DNA from: Prochilodus magdalenae
Taxonomy: Eukaryota; Chordata; Actinopteri; Characiformes; Prochilodontidae
DNA length: 64,000 nt
NCBI GenBank assembly: GCA_024036415.1
Contig: JAMWET010000949.1
Location: 332,501-396,500 of the forward strand
Reading direction: 5' to 3'
The notes beneath the pieces are model-generated. The model saw only the letters and a list, made by a program, of their open reading frames with translations, ran no database searches and was not told the origin of the DNA. Position numbers and translations under genes: made by a program. How positions within the stretch are numbered: position 1 is the stretch's first letter; each line of letters opens with the position of its first letter. Below, piece after piece: positions 48,837 to 60,070 of the stretch.

Positions 48837-48948
48837 CTTATTCTTCCTATGGAGCTTCTGCTTCACGTCCTCACATGCTTCCACAAGCTGGGTGAGTTCA
48901 GACCGGGGAATGACCACGTCTGCATCAGCGCCAGAGCTCAGCAGCGAT
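48837..48948 (-). CDS. Exon 5 of the coiled-coil gene
   Basis: 112 bases entering in phase 2 and leaving in phase 0. The acceptor is gttctcag and the donor is AATAAG/gtagtg. The first A completes the split Arg codon, then 37 codons run SLLSSGADADVVIPRSELTQ followed by a basic helical stretch ending KLHRKNK. A Gly/Ala/Asp turn breaks the helix before a second amphipathic helix beginning at the Pro-Arg-Ser-Glu-Leu motif. The open frame extends into the intron and gives a false hydrophobic tail, which is not part of the exon. Confidence 0.78.
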
Positions 48949-49195
48949 CTGAGAACAAACAACTTTTCATTTACTTTTCAGGCATCAGAATTAGTAATAA
49001 ATAACTAATAATGTAACTGGTGGCCAGATTATTCACCACTAGATCGTTCAACAGATCATAAAAATTCAAATAGTAAAGTAATGCTGTATTGAAGAGATGA
49101 TTTGAAGTTGCTGCAGTCATGTGACTGAAATAACACAAGTGCCATTCTTTCAGTAACATTAGCTATTTGGCTTCTTTTTGAATTCACTAGCTGAA

Positions 49196-49290
49196 GAGCA
49201 TAAAGGAGGAGGAGGAGAGGCAGGAGGAGGAGGAGAAGAAGGACAACAACACCAACAAGAAGAAGAACAAGAAGAAGAAACACAAGAACT
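49196..49290. repeat. GGA/GAA/CAA trinucleotide array
   Basis: The order is (GGA)n, (GAA)n, (CAA)n and again (GAA)n. Open frames on both strands here are purely repeat-derived. In intron 4. Confidence 0.9.
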
Positions 49291-49729
49291 ACAGCTACTA
49301 CAACAGCCCACCTCCAAAAATCCAATCCTAAAAAGTTTTAGTTTTTTGTTTCTGCTATCTAGATGCATCATCAGGTTGGGATATTCCTAGTCTTTGAACT
49401 TGAACATTTTACTCTAGAGACTGATTGGTGCCGTTGTAGGAAGTCAGTGAAACACGGTTATAACTACACCTTCATTCTGATCTGAGTGGCCAACAGCACA
49501 ATCTAACCAACATAACCCAACTTGAAAAATATCTCATAAGTGCAATTCTGTACTGAATAGTTCTGTAATTCTTTAGTTCCATTCCAAATGCCCTCCTTCA
49601 GACCTACATTTAAAATCCCCAGCGATGCTAATATCATTTCCACCAGAGGTTATTCAGGAAGACTCCTCCTGCCCTATAGGCCACTTTACAGCAGAAGAGG
49701 AAATATGTCTTGGCTGACTGATAAAGACG

Positions 49730-50045
49730 TCAGAGCGTCAGATGCGTGGGATGTCGAAGGTGTCAAAAGACTGACCCAGACAATCAAGGCGGTGTCATCC
49801 TCTCATTCTTTTTTTCCACGAGGCTGGTCCATTTCTCAGGCGCCGTGCCCGTTTCTGCTGATCGTCGAGCCGTCAGCAGGGAGTAAAGACGTGAATGCGC
49901 TTTCGCGGGGTGTAAGCAAATGAAATTATGTGGGAGCAAAGTGCCATAATCCCAGTCATTATTGGATCAGAGGCCCCAATAACAGGCACTTAGAGGCGGC
50001 AAGCTGAGCGGATTAACTGCAGCGTATTGCTTCAGCCCACATCAC
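49730..50045. other. Candidate non-coding element in intron 4
   Basis: Repeat-free block with gtcattattggatcagaggc and gagcggattaactgcagcg. A 111-codon plus frame covers part of it but shows no motif. Confidence 0.25.
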
Positions 50046-50544
50046 ACACAACCAGCAAGAGTACGGTGGCCCTAACCCTACCCAGAGGGGCTAGGGAAAG
50101 TGGCCATCTTTACCTGATCTGGAAACTGTTTTCATATTTTTCCTAAACCGGTAAAAAGGGATTTGTGTAGTTAGAGCTGATCCAAGATCAGTAAAATAAG
50201 AAGCTAAGTCTGCTCAGTCTTTAACAGGCCTGTGTAGCCTCATGCCTTCGGGCGGCTGTCAGTACAACGCCTGCTAAAGAGCTGACACAGAGCAGGTGCA
50301 GCGGAGAGGAAGCCAAGGTGACGGTAAAGATTGGGAGGGGGAGATACTGACAACACTCGCCCGAGTGCTGTATCTTGGGCAACTGGTTATGTTTTTAAAG
50401 GGGCCCATATCATGGAAAAACAAGATCTCCCTGCCTTGTTTCCCCACTCTACTATGTACACCCACATCACAGCTATCAACAGTTGCACAAATAGCTGCAC
50501 CCAGAAGGAACCGACTGGCAGGAATGAAACTCGGTGGGTAGGTG

Positions 50545-50945
50545 TGACACTGTTAGACATGCGAATGATTCAAGTTTCACCCTTGGCTGCGAATGTGATG
50601 TAAGCAAGGACAGGTCTTTTTGCTGTATCTGACTCACCCAACAGCCACGATTAAGGGCATTTAGTGAGCAGTGATGCCCTCCATTAGCCATCCTGTTTGT
50701 GCCAGCACCATTGGCAGGCAGCAACACGAAGCAGGACTACATGCGACTGTTACGACGACTGCCCTTAACAACACGGGTGTCGTGCCAGGCTGAAGTGACT
50801 CACAATGTCATCTTCAGTGACGACTCCTGCTTTTGTCTTGGTTGAGACAACCAATGAATCTGTGTGTAGAGGCACCGTGGTCAGTGCCACGATAAACGGT
50901 TGATTGTCACGCATCACATTATGCAAAGGCCTGGTGTCCCGACCC
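50545..50945 (+). mobile_element. Decayed Tc1-like element, second family (copy f, left part)
   Basis: Plus orientation. The sequence tcatcttcagtgacgactcc at about 50809 encodes the DES motif region with one catalytic-site change, followed by a VWR-like segment (gtgtgtagaggcaccgtgg). Frames are broken. A retroposon tail (about 50946-51152) separates this from the right end at 51153-51285. Confidence 0.6.
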
Positions 50946-51152
50946 TAATACAGTCTGTAAATGATGTGTAAACTGTACATTATCTGTAGGCTGTTTATGG
51001 CTTGTATATTGTGAAGACTGTTTATTATTAATGTCCGTGCGTTTGTGGAGTCACTGTGTATATTGTGGACTGTCAGTACCAGAGAAACACAACCTGCTGA
51101 AACTAAATTCCTTGTGTGTGTCAACTTGCTTGGCCAATAAATCTGATTCTGA
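50946..51152 (+). mobile_element. LINE/SINE-type retroposon 3' tail nested in a Tc1 relic
   Basis: The segment ends in gccaataaatctgattctga, a tail form common on fish L2-type LINEs and their SINEs. It sits between the two halves of the Tc1-like copy f, so it inserted later than that element. The 5' boundary is uncertain. Confidence 0.55.
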
Positions 51153-51285
51153 TTATCACAGGACACCATTAGGAACCTCTACAAGTCTACAACTTCAAAC
51201 ATGGTGGCCCGACACCGTACTGAGTAACATTACTTCTGTATGTGTAGCTCAGTAAATATTGCCCATATCAGTCAAACCGTTATGA
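51153..51285 (+). mobile_element. Decayed Tc1-like element, second family (copy f, right end)
   Basis: It encodes the C-terminal segment (cacaggacaccattaggaac) and ends with the inverted family edge (attgcccatatcagtc). It is the displaced end of the element starting at 50545. Confidence 0.6.
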
Positions 51286-51986
51286 TCATTTACTGTTCCT
51301 GGCAACCTTTATCTTCCTTCCCAACAACATTGCCATTAGACACTTCCTTCTGGGTGCAGCTATTCTTTTGTTGATGAGTATATTTGCACATGGCCACTCG
51401 TTCATTAGCTTATCTGCCCTAACATGATGAAGGGATAAGAAGGGCTGTTACGGTGAAGAGTCTGCAGAGTTACTGAGGTTAAAGAAGTGAGGAAAACACT
51501 GTGTATTGTAAAGTATCACTGCAAGACATCCGGACATCCGAGAAAAATGGCCTTGATTTACTTCCAAACTCTCAGAGAATTTGCTGTGCTATGTGCCAAG
51601 CTGAAGCCATTGTGTATTAGCACTACTTAATTCTTACAGATAGAAACTGGCTGGAAAAAGGTCCTGTAAAATATTATTTTGGCTGCTTCTGTATATAAAA
51701 TGAGACAAAAGTAAACTTCAGGCGAATAAATATGTAATATAAGGCAAATGAAAAAAATATGGGCCCTTTAAACCAAATCTGAGTTTACAAATAATCTACC
51801 AAAAATTTGTGTTTTCTTCCAAACTAGACCGAAACCTTCCTTTAAATTTTATCCCTGTTTACTTCAAAGGCATATCAAAACTTGCCTCTCTGCTTCTGTG
51901 GTGGCTTGCCTGGAGGAGATGAATAAAGAGAGCCATTTGCATTCAAGCCGCCGTACTGCACTAGCAGTGCCATTCGGTGAGCATAC

Positions 51987-52075
51987 CTTAATCTCTGTGT
52001 TAGAGGATCAAGAGCTTTTTCCACATCCTGGCTGCGACAGAGCTGCGAACTCAAGCCCTCAGACAGCAAAATCAC
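51987..52075 (-). CDS. Exon 4 of the coiled-coil gene
   Basis: 89 bases entering in phase 0 and leaving in phase 2. The acceptor is ttttgcag and the donor is TTAAG/gtatgc. It encodes VILLSEGLSSQLCRSQDVEK and continues to DPLTQRL plus two bases of an Arg codon. The reading frame stays open about 100 bases past this donor, but only this donor gives the phase 2 needed by exon 5, which settles the boundary. The segment continues the helical, Leu-rich character of exon 3. Confidence 0.78.
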
Positions 52076-52545
52076 CTGCAAAACAGACAGCGTGCCTTCT
52101 GAATTCATAAAGATGGCTCTGAGCAGCGTGCACAGCAACACAAAGTCCTGTGAAAGTTGCTGCACTGTTGTCACATGTCTTTACTGAGTGCTCTGTATGG
52201 TTTGCCAGTTCTGTCTATTATATTCCAACAATGGAACACAGGGTTTTTGGATGTTTGTCTGTTCAAGTTGTTAATTTACAGTGATGCCCCCACACTCCGA
52301 ATGTACCTGATCAGCCAAGACATGCTTGGATTGCTTTAGTTAAAGCCAATAAGGTCAATACGGCCAACAACTACACACATCTCACCAATAAGCAGTGCCA
52401 AATCAAAACAGGTTACTCCAACCGTGATAAGTTAGTAGTGGTCAGTGGTTTCACACGACTTTGTGTTTTCTGACAACGCGTTACATGCTGTTATCTAGAG
52501 AAATGGCCAAAGTTGCCCCAAAGAAACTTAACAGGTGTAGAATAC

Positions 52546-52645
52546 CTGTCTTTCTAGCTGCATCATTTGAGCTTTGAGCAGGTTGACTCTCCTCTCCTCA
52601 AATTTCTCCTCCTTCGCCTCCTCCAGGATCTGCACATACTGGCAC
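52546..52645 (-). CDS. Exon 3 of the coiled-coil gene
   Basis: 100 bases entering in phase 2 and leaving in phase 0. The acceptor is atttcag and the donor is CAG/gtattc. The first G completes an Arg codon from exon 2, followed by 33 codons beginning CQYVQILEEAKEEKFEERR and ending LKAQMMQLERQ. The heavy Glu/Lys/Arg/Gln content with spaced Leu, Ile, Val and Met makes this the core of the inferred coiled coil. It lies only 108 bases from exon 2. Confidence 0.8.
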
Positions 52646-52753
52646 CTGAAATGCAGGCCAGAAGGCGGTGACATATAATAAAAATCCTTGTGGTGACTGA
52701 TTTAAAAAATCAACAGTTTTTAAAGAAAGTGAGACTGACATTCCATCTGTTAC

Positions 52754-52803
52754 CTTAGTTCTTCATATTGCATCTTCAGCTTGATATTTTCCTTTTCTAG
52801 TTT
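52754..52803 (-). CDS. Exon 2 of the coiled-coil gene
   Basis: 50 bases entering in phase 0 and leaving in phase 2. The acceptor is ttgcag and the donor is AAG/gtaaca. It encodes KLEKENIKLKMQYEEL plus the first two bases of an Arg codon completed by exon 3. Leu, Ile and Met alternate with Lys and Glu, as in the start of a coiled coil. It is too short for an ordinary ORF cut-off and is supported by exact phase fit with both neighbours. Confidence 0.75.
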
Positions 52804-53369
52804 CTGCAATAAAGGTAAAGCTTAATAAACTAGTAATGTGGCACACTGTATTGACAAAAGCTCTGTTTCTGTACCCTCTCTGTACAACCACAATTTCAGT
52901 CCTCTCATTATAAAAAAGCGCTAAATAGCACATCTGAAACAGAATGGACCTTATGCTCTTAGAACCAGCAGAAATGATCACCCATGTGCTTTAAACACAA
53001 CATGATGAATGTTAAATGTATGTCACTGTGTTACTTTTAATTGGGAATTCCACTGTTTCACCCTGTTTAATTAAACCTACAGCCAGGGCAGACAAACAGA
53101 CATACACATTCACTCACAGACACATACAGGGCAATTTATCATCTCCTAAAATAGTTATATTTGTATCACATCATGAACGCTCTGGCTCCTTTCACCGACA
53201 CAGTGTTAAAATCGATCACCATTTCACATCAAACTGCTCTGGACTATTTTTAACCTGTTCTGGGAGTACGCACTCGGTACTGAACGTCCTTTTGGTAAAA
53301 TGTCCTTTTCCTACTCTGCACTTAAACAAGTTCAATAAATGTCTTTTTTTTCTGCTCCAGCTGACTCAC

Positions 53370-53501
53370 CTCCACAGTGACTCTGCTCTGAGAGGCGGTC
53401 CTATTGCCCTCCTCAGCGTTTGTGTGCAGAGAACATCTCTCCAGATCACTGCTGATTGATGAGGTTCTGTCCAGCAACACCTTCCCCCTGTTGAGCCCCA
53501 T
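53370..53501 (-). CDS. Exon 1 (first one seen) of the coiled-coil gene
   Basis: 132 bases, 44 codons, phase 0 at both ends. The acceptor is a pyrimidine run ending in ccccag immediately before ATG, and the donor is GAG/gtgagt. The peptide starts MGLNRGKVLLDRTSSISSDL and is Ser/Arg/Glu-rich, with no predicted fold. One other frame is closed by an early stop. The remaining frame stays open until its stop overlaps the donor, but it does not continue in frame into exon 2. Because an acceptor precedes the ATG, this could be an internal exon with more coding sequence upstream, or the first coding exon after a 5' untranslated exon. No upstream exon was found in 53502-64000. Confidence 0.65.
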
Positions 53502-53815
53502 CTGGGGAAAAGTAAAGAGAATAAGACTTAAGAGGAAGATGACGGATGAGTCGAGAAACGTGTCCTTTCAGAGGATTTGTCGTTCTTAAATAGAAGTCTT
53601 CTGCTTTAACCTGTACAGCTGGCAGGGTCTGATTAATCAACACTAGGGCTGCATGCTGTGGACAAAATACCATTTAGCAATTAAAGTGCTACATACTGCA
53701 CTTGTGAGGTGCCTCATGTGAATGTCTTGATTAGGGCCACACCCACATACTGCTTGACTGATAACATGTGTGAACATAACAGCCCCGCAGACTCATCAGC
53801 ATCAGTGAAAATAAA

Positions 53816-53938
53816 GCACCATGGGTGGGTTGGTGGGTTGATGGAGGGGTGTGGGTTGGTAAGTTGATGGCTTGACAGGGGGTGGGTGGGTTTGTTGATG
53901 GTGGATGGGTGGTTGGGATGAGGGGGAGAGTGGTTGGG
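53816..53938. repeat. G/T-rich minisatellite
   Basis: Variant units of ggtgggttgatgg and ggtgggttggt, roughly 10-14 bases, repeated about ten times. The plus strand is G-rich with many GGG and GG runs. Confidence 0.85.
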
Positions 53939-53939
53939 T

Positions 53940-54175
53940 TGACAGACAGATGAATTTTAATGGTCCCAAGGGGAAATGTGTGTGCCACAGAAGCAACAGA
54001 ACACAAATTAACATACTGTACATATTTACACACAGGGAAAACACTGTACATCAGCATACACGCAAGACAAAGTGCAGAGGACATCATGCAGACATTCAAA
54101 ACAGGGAGACGTTGACACTGAGAGACGTGTAATAAATCTGGAATAGTGCAAAAACCAGAATTTTCATATTGCTTG
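53940..54175 (-). mobile_element. LINE-type tail, reverse orientation
   Basis: gacagacagatgaattttaa followed by tggtcccaaggggaaatg is the reversed end of a fish LINE. It directly follows the minisatellite at 53816-53938. The long minus-strand ORF running through both is not a gene. Confidence 0.45.
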
Positions 54176-54752
54176 GGGCCAAGCCTTGAGTGGTCAGGAT
54201 GCTCACAGCCTACAATATGCATGACTACAGTGGCTTTTTGCATGTTGCAGCCTTCTGAGGTATCAGCACTACAGATGCCAATACTTTGATAATGAAAAGC
54301 AAGCACTATACAGAGCAGGACGAGACAACACCTGCTTTCAGCGTAATGGACAGGCTGTGATAGAAAAATGATGTGTATTAATACAACAAAAACTAGAGCC
54401 AGGCCCTTCGTCTGTGAGAATACTGCTCCGCGTTCAATCCAGGTCAACCTTTTTCATATTAATGAACGCGGAGGGCATGTGCTTTGATAGATGAGAGTGA
54501 GCTTATCAAAACACACTCTGCCAGCCACAGGCCTTTCTGTTAGAACTGAGCGCTGAACACAAAATGAAAGGTCGAAAAACTTCACACTTCAGTTTCACAC
54601 TCGATATTGATTCTGAACACACAACATCAAAGAGCCATCTGGAACTGACCGCTACTGCAACTGGCCCGACGCATCAATAAGAACACAGAGGGTCAAATCT
54701 GCAGCTGTAGTGCAACTGACAATGTGAGAGAGAGAGAACACAGGAGGGAGTG

Positions 54753-54754
<2 letters not shown>

Positions 54755-54841
<87 letters not shown>
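54755..54841. repeat. GA microsatellite
   Basis: About 85 bases of uninterrupted (GA)n in the region upstream of exon 1. Confidence 0.97.
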
Positions 54842-54846
<5 letters not shown>

Positions 54847-55220
54847 AGCAAAACAGCAAAAGAAAGAAAGACAGAGAAGTAAGAGATTGAGATGGAGCAA
54901 ATGTGCTATAACAAACTGGAGAGGCACAGGACTGAGAGAGACAGACAGAGGAACAGTGAGAAAGGAGAGACAGATAAAAGACAAAGAAAAAGATAGACAG
55001 ACAGGAGGATGGTTAATGAGAAAGGCAAATACAAACAGACAAAGAAATAGAGAGACAGTAACAAAGAGAGGCACAGCTAGACAGACAAAGTCAAGGTAGA
55101 GATGGGGGGAGGCAGAGAAAGAGATAGGAGAGCAGATACAGAGAAACACAGACAAGAGGAAGGGGTTGAGAGAGAGGCAGAGAGACAGATAGAGAGGGAG
55201 ACAGCTAGAGATAAATATTA
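54842..55220. repeat. Purine-rich AGACAGA decay of the GA array
   Basis: Plus strand dominated by aga, gaca and aaga words following the pure GA run. It looks like an older, mutated extension. No gene. The 218-codon minus frame across it is compositional. Confidence 0.85.
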
Positions 55221-58200
55221 ATGGTAATTTATGGACCGAACATCCTGTAATGACTTCAACTTCCACTCCCTCCGCCACCCCTGCTACACCCCCTCCACCA
55301 CTCTCCATCGGATTAAGAAACGATCAGGTCCATTCACAGCTGAACCTCATTCAAGGCACATGTGAAGAAAAGAAAGGAGAGAGAGAGAGAGGTAGAGAGA
55401 GAGAGAAAGAGAGCAAAGTTGAGCCCTAAACGTTTCTCTCCCACTCCCTCCCTCACTCTCTCTCTCTCTCTCCTTTTCTGCCAAATTCCCACTAAAAGGA
55501 AAATGAAGAAGAACAAGAAATGGAAGGAAAAGAGAGAGAGTTTAAAGAGTGTGACGAATGTTTCTCGCCCTCACATCTGGCCTGAGACGGGATGTGAGGC
55601 ATGGGAACAGGCCGGACAGACTTCGGGAAACAGTTTGGCAATAATTAACACAATGCCCCCCAAATTTACCCCAACAGACAAGATGTGCTTTGTGTGAAAT
55701 TTGCTTCTGTAGTTTTGCACTGAAGGCTAATGCGGCTAACATGGAATGGAAGTTAACAGCCACCATCACCATCATGCAAGCTGCACATCTAAATCCACAC
55801 CCTGTCGTCTTAAACTAGCCTCAACTGAACAATACTCTGAAACTGACTTGCTCATGTTATTGGCTTTAAGCTTCCACTGCTTCTTTGCTACATTAGCCTT
55901 GTAGCTCCAGTGCATACTAAAGAAGCACAGCTCAGACACGTTCTGGCTGATGCCTCAGATTAGTGAGGAAAACTGAGTACATTTAGTAAAATGTAAGCAC
56001 ACTATTCCATTCAGCTGCACACGGCCACTGTGCCTGCGGAGTTTATGCTGGCAAGCAGGCCTGTGCAGGCCCTTCGGCGGCGGCAGCTGCCCATACAAGT
56101 TAGGGGTCAACAACTGGTTTCCTGCCTCCGTGCTTTCCACACCTGACCGCCGGGGGAGAGGGACAGAACGGCTCAAAACTACAGCATGCTGTCCTATTTG
56201 CATGCAGCGGAGACATTTGGGAGGGGGAGACTCAGGGAGCAGTGAAGCTAAATGCTGATGCAAGAGCCGGCACTCAATGTCAAGGATCAGTCTTGAATCA
56301 GAATTCACAGTGTTCACTCTTCGTTTTGGAGGGAGGACAACTTCAAATGCATGTCTGTCGAAATACCATGGTAATACAGGCATGCCCCAAACCGTGAAGG
56401 AGTGGGGGAATAGTGGCAGCCATCTTGTAGCCTGTGTCTTGGTGACACTTTGAACAGTTTTTCCTAACTTTCATTGCAGCAAAATCACACACATGTAATT
56501 ACTGGTTTTAGATTACTCCAGATGTCAGTATAGTTTGAGGACAATGAATATTAATGAAGCCATCCAGTTTCCACAATGCTACCTTAGATAGCTAGTGCTT
56601 TATGAGATGTCTAGATCAGAATAAAACATTCCCAAAGTAAGACATTGTTGAAGCAGTAATGACAGAAAAGACCAAACCGCTTTATACACTTTCATATAAA
56701 CTGCTATGCTTAAAGGTTAGCATTAATAAAACCATCATACATGGACGATTATCGGAGGAGAGCTTTAGTAGTGTAGATTGGTTGTTTAAGGTGGAAAAGG
56801 GCAGGAGGACTAATTTGTCTGGAATTCAACAACAAGATGTAAAAGTGTCCAGAAAACCCCATAAATAAATAAAAGTAAAAATATAAATAAATAAATTAGC
56901 ATCTGGTTTATTCCACCGCTGTGGCGATCCATGGCAACAGTTGGGAAAACTGAGCTCCTGAGGGAGCGTTCTGCTCACTGTTGCAGTCTGTGGAATATTG
57001 CTGCTTGTGCTGGTAAAGTTGTGCCGTAGGGCTTCACTGAAAACAATGGAATATGCAGTTTGGCATGGTCTGCAAACATGTGAACGCAACATTCAAAGCT
57101 CTTCTCTGCACTGAGATTGAATGCTGCTCCCTTACACAAGAGACAGTAAATTTACCATTTGGCCAAATGCAATACACACACCCACAGCTAAAAACTACTC
57201 CGTCCACTAAACTGCTAGCCTGTAATAATGCATGAGCTCAGGCTGTTGTGTGTTCACTGTGTGAAGCAATATTGGCTTCTGTCCCTACAAACATGGTGAT
57301 GTGGGGGGTTTCCCGTTTAAGAAACTTGTAGAGTCAAGTTCATGGTCCCTATCGCAGCTTTACTATACAACTCAACTCAATGAAGCAGCTTAGATTAGAC
57401 ACAATTCTGTTTATACAGCCAAAACACTCAGCATCACATCAAGCCATTTATCACTTCTGCTACTGTTGCCGGGATCAGCTTTATTCAACATCCTGTTTTA
57501 TGTCAATATAGGGCAGCCCTAGATGAGATATACGTTCTCCTTGTAGCCTTGTGGGTTACGTAACACTTACGGAAAGTAAGAACTTCAAACTTCAAACTTT
57601 TTCTTTACAGCCTCTACACATCTGCATAGTTAAATCTGATGTGTATTTCTGATCTAACTGCTAAACAGACACTAATATTACTGCTAGCATGTAGAAGCAG
57701 GATAACAGGAAGAGGAATCTTCCTCAGAAGCTATAATAACACATAACATAGTAAGATGGTATTCTAAACCACCTCTGAAAGCTCTGACCGGCTGTGAATT
57801 CAAAGGCTGTCAGTGTAAAAGAGCTTACATGTTCTCTTCTCGGTGACACATTCCATTGTGCTATTTGTGTCGTCCTTACAAAAAGACAGGTCAGCGGAAC
57901 TGGATAGATGTTTTATGAGCTGAAAGGCAACATAATAACTAGAAGACAAAAAGTGTGAAAACCTTCTTGTTTATTCTGGAATCAAATTACAGCAACAGGG
58001 TTCATGACATAAGGGAAACGGGATGTTCTGGCACATCAGAATGGACGTCCCTGAGAAGTGTCACAAAAGAGGTCTGTATGCCCATGTTTACGGGTCAAAT
58101 ATAAGACCTGTATCCTATACGTTTCCTGTAGTATTGTGCATGCATGGGTTTGAGTTACAGTTCATTTCACTGCCATTTCCTCACCCACTTTTATCCCTTG

Positions 58201-58734
58201 CAAGCGGGCAGGCTGTTATTGGTTACTGTTTAAAAACACTATGCATTTGTTCAGTAGTTTAACTTGTTCTCTGAGGTGGATATAGAAGATATGTGACTCT
58301 GGTCGGGGTGAAAATGCGCTTACAACCATATGATTTTGCTCTAGAATTAAACAAGCCGCTTTCAGAGTTGTTCTCTGATTTGCTGGTGTACGTTGGGGCA
58401 CCATGGTGATCACACAAAAGCAACATGCTGAAATAAACACAGGCAGGAAAATAAAATGAAATGAAAAAGATAAAATGAACAGAAATACGACTTCATGTAT
58501 CAGCTTTGGTGTAAATAAGCTAGGCTGTAACGCAAGTCAGCCATGCTAGTTAATCACTTGCATCTTGGCAGCAGTTAGCATTACCTTTACTAGCTACGTG
58601 CTGTCAATCTCAACATCAGTGCAAAGTAAACTGATGCTCCTCACTACAATACTCCGGTTTAAGGTGACCTGCTCTAACCTGTCATGTGGTAAAATCACAC
58701 AGCATGCCTGCTACTGGTTGTAAAGGTGGAACTG

Positions 58735-59040
58735 CCCCTCATTTCAGCCTCTTCAAAGTTGAGCGAAGCATTGATATTGTCCACGGTTTGAGAAACTGTT
58801 CAGCCCATCAACTCTGAATTTGTCCAGGAAGTTGTCCAGGATCTTGTTAAAGATGTGGGAGCAGATGTTGGCTTTGCCAGCATGCTGCCTTGCAAATTTA
58901 CATTCCACCTTAAACGGTGCCACAATTGCATTCTAACGCCTGTAGCACAAGCTGTAGCATTTAAGGTGGAATGAAACACTTAATGTTGGGGGTGTAAATA
59001 TTAAGAAGTCTACAACAGTCTAGGGTTTTAGAATCTGCTC
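58735..59040. repeat. Dispersed repeat, family Q (copy 2)
   Basis: gagaaactgttcagccc, gttgtccaggatcttgttaa, gggggtgtaaatattaagaa and gtctagggttttag correspond to family Q copy 1. It also has an internal inverted pair (ttccaccttaaa at about 58904 and tttaaggtggaa at about 58961). Confidence 0.4.
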
Positions 59041-59599
59041 ATCCTATATAATATATAATCCTAATATATATAAATTGGGGTTTGAACTGAACTGAACTGC
59101 TGTAACTGCTGAATAAGTGATATATACATTAATGCTATGGTTTAAATTCATTTAAAGCAGGCTGTGTTTAGGTTCCCCATCTAGACTGAACACATTGGGG
59201 TGTGACTGACTTTTTATAATTTAGTAGTTTTTGGCAACTTTTATACGCTTCATGTCTCTATGGCGTCCATGGCCCCTTTAACAAACTGTGCCTGGTCTCC
59301 TCCTGGCCTGGATCAAAGCAGAACAGCAGACAGACAAAGCCCAATTTGTCTACAGTATGAGGGAAGAGTGCCATCTAGGCAAGAAAACACACACTACATT
59401 CAGTGGCCTGCTGCTGTTTTATTAAGTTAATAAAATTTATGGCCTGTCATTGTCTCTCCACTTGCTGTTATATGTGTAAGGACACAGTCATTTATAAAGC
59501 ACGAACAGGGCGAAGAGGCTAAAGTGAAAGCACTCCTGTTTTTGAACTTCGTCCAGCAATGGTTTTATAGCAACTAACTAGACCTGAGCCTGTATTCTG

Positions 59600-60070
59600 T
59601 ACATTAAAGGACTGTTTTATGGATATGAAGTAACCGTAGTCTTGGGCTACACTGCAATGGCAGTAATGTCAACACCATTCAAAATCCTTGTCAGTTCATA
59701 AAGTCAGGAAGACCATCATGTCATCAACCAGATGTTTGCTTTCGGGGTGGTCACCAGCAGCTGGTAAATGTATCACGTGAACAATATGAAGGGTCAGTTT
59801 TATGGAAATGGATTAACTCTAGTACTAAACTGTAATGCCAATGGTATCATCACCATTACAAATCCTATTTAGCGTATCTTTAAGCTTATGGTTCCGGATA
59901 GTCCTTGTTGGCTTATAAAGTCAGAAAACGTCATCGGCCAGTTGTTAAAGCTTGGGTGGTCATCAGCAAGTCAAAAACGTATCTCCTGAACAACACAAGA
60001 GCGCCATTTAAGTTTTAAGCCTAGTTTTGAACTACACTCCAATGCTAAAAGTCATTTAGGGCCATTGTAT
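59600..60070. repeat. Degenerate tandem repeat, about 200-base unit, 2.3 copies
   Basis: Units start near 59600, 59790 and 60000. Shared pieces: ttttatgga, gtctt or tct then a ctacactg/aaactgtaatgcc segment, cataaagtcaggaag versus tataaagtcagaaaa, ggtggtca.cagca and gaacaa.a.aag. Units are strongly diverged. Confidence 0.55.

Larger units (their letters stand above)
48949..51986 (-). other. Intron 4
   Basis: 3038 bases with the trinucleotide array, the candidate element at 49730 and Tc1-like copy f with its nested retroposon tail. 51286-51986 holds nothing supported apart from the extended reading frame past the exon 4 donor. Confidence 0.6.
11027..53501 (-). other. Gene locus: nine-exon coiled-coil protein gene, 5' end possibly incomplete
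   Basis: Nine minus-strand exons were found by reading acceptor and donor sites around short open segments. Exon phases run 0-0, 0-2, 2-0, 0-2, 2-0, 0-0, 0-0, 0-0 and 0-stop, so all join in one frame and give 355 residues. Introns are 566, 108, 470, 3038, 8873, 14957, 7332 and 6063 bases, all GT-AG. Residues about 44-105 are rich in K, E, L and Q and look like a coiled coil. No signal peptide or membrane segment is seen. The family was not recognised. A structural, cytoskeletal or centrosomal role would be typical of such composition but is only a guess. The phase agreement over eight junctions is the main evidence. Confidence 0.8.

Noticed and set aside
49159..49390. Short frames on both strands rich in Leu, Ser/Cys or Glu
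   Set aside because: They are translations of the trinucleotide array.
51875..51987. Extension of exon 4 to a GC-AG donor (AGAG/gcaagt)
   Set aside because: This would leave phase 1 and create a stop in exon 5. The GT donor at 51986 gives the right phase.
53731..54447. Minus-strand frame of 238 codons, the longest in the window
   Set aside because: It runs through the minisatellite and a LINE tail, with Thr/Pro repeats and no domain or splice context.
54652..55308. Minus-strand frame of 218 codons
   Set aside because: It crosses the GA microsatellite and its decayed extension, giving Leu/Ser repeats rather than a protein.
55955..56383. 142-codon minus frame upstream of the gene
   Set aside because: No donor or acceptor pair gives a phase 0 exit into exon 1, and no motif was recognised.
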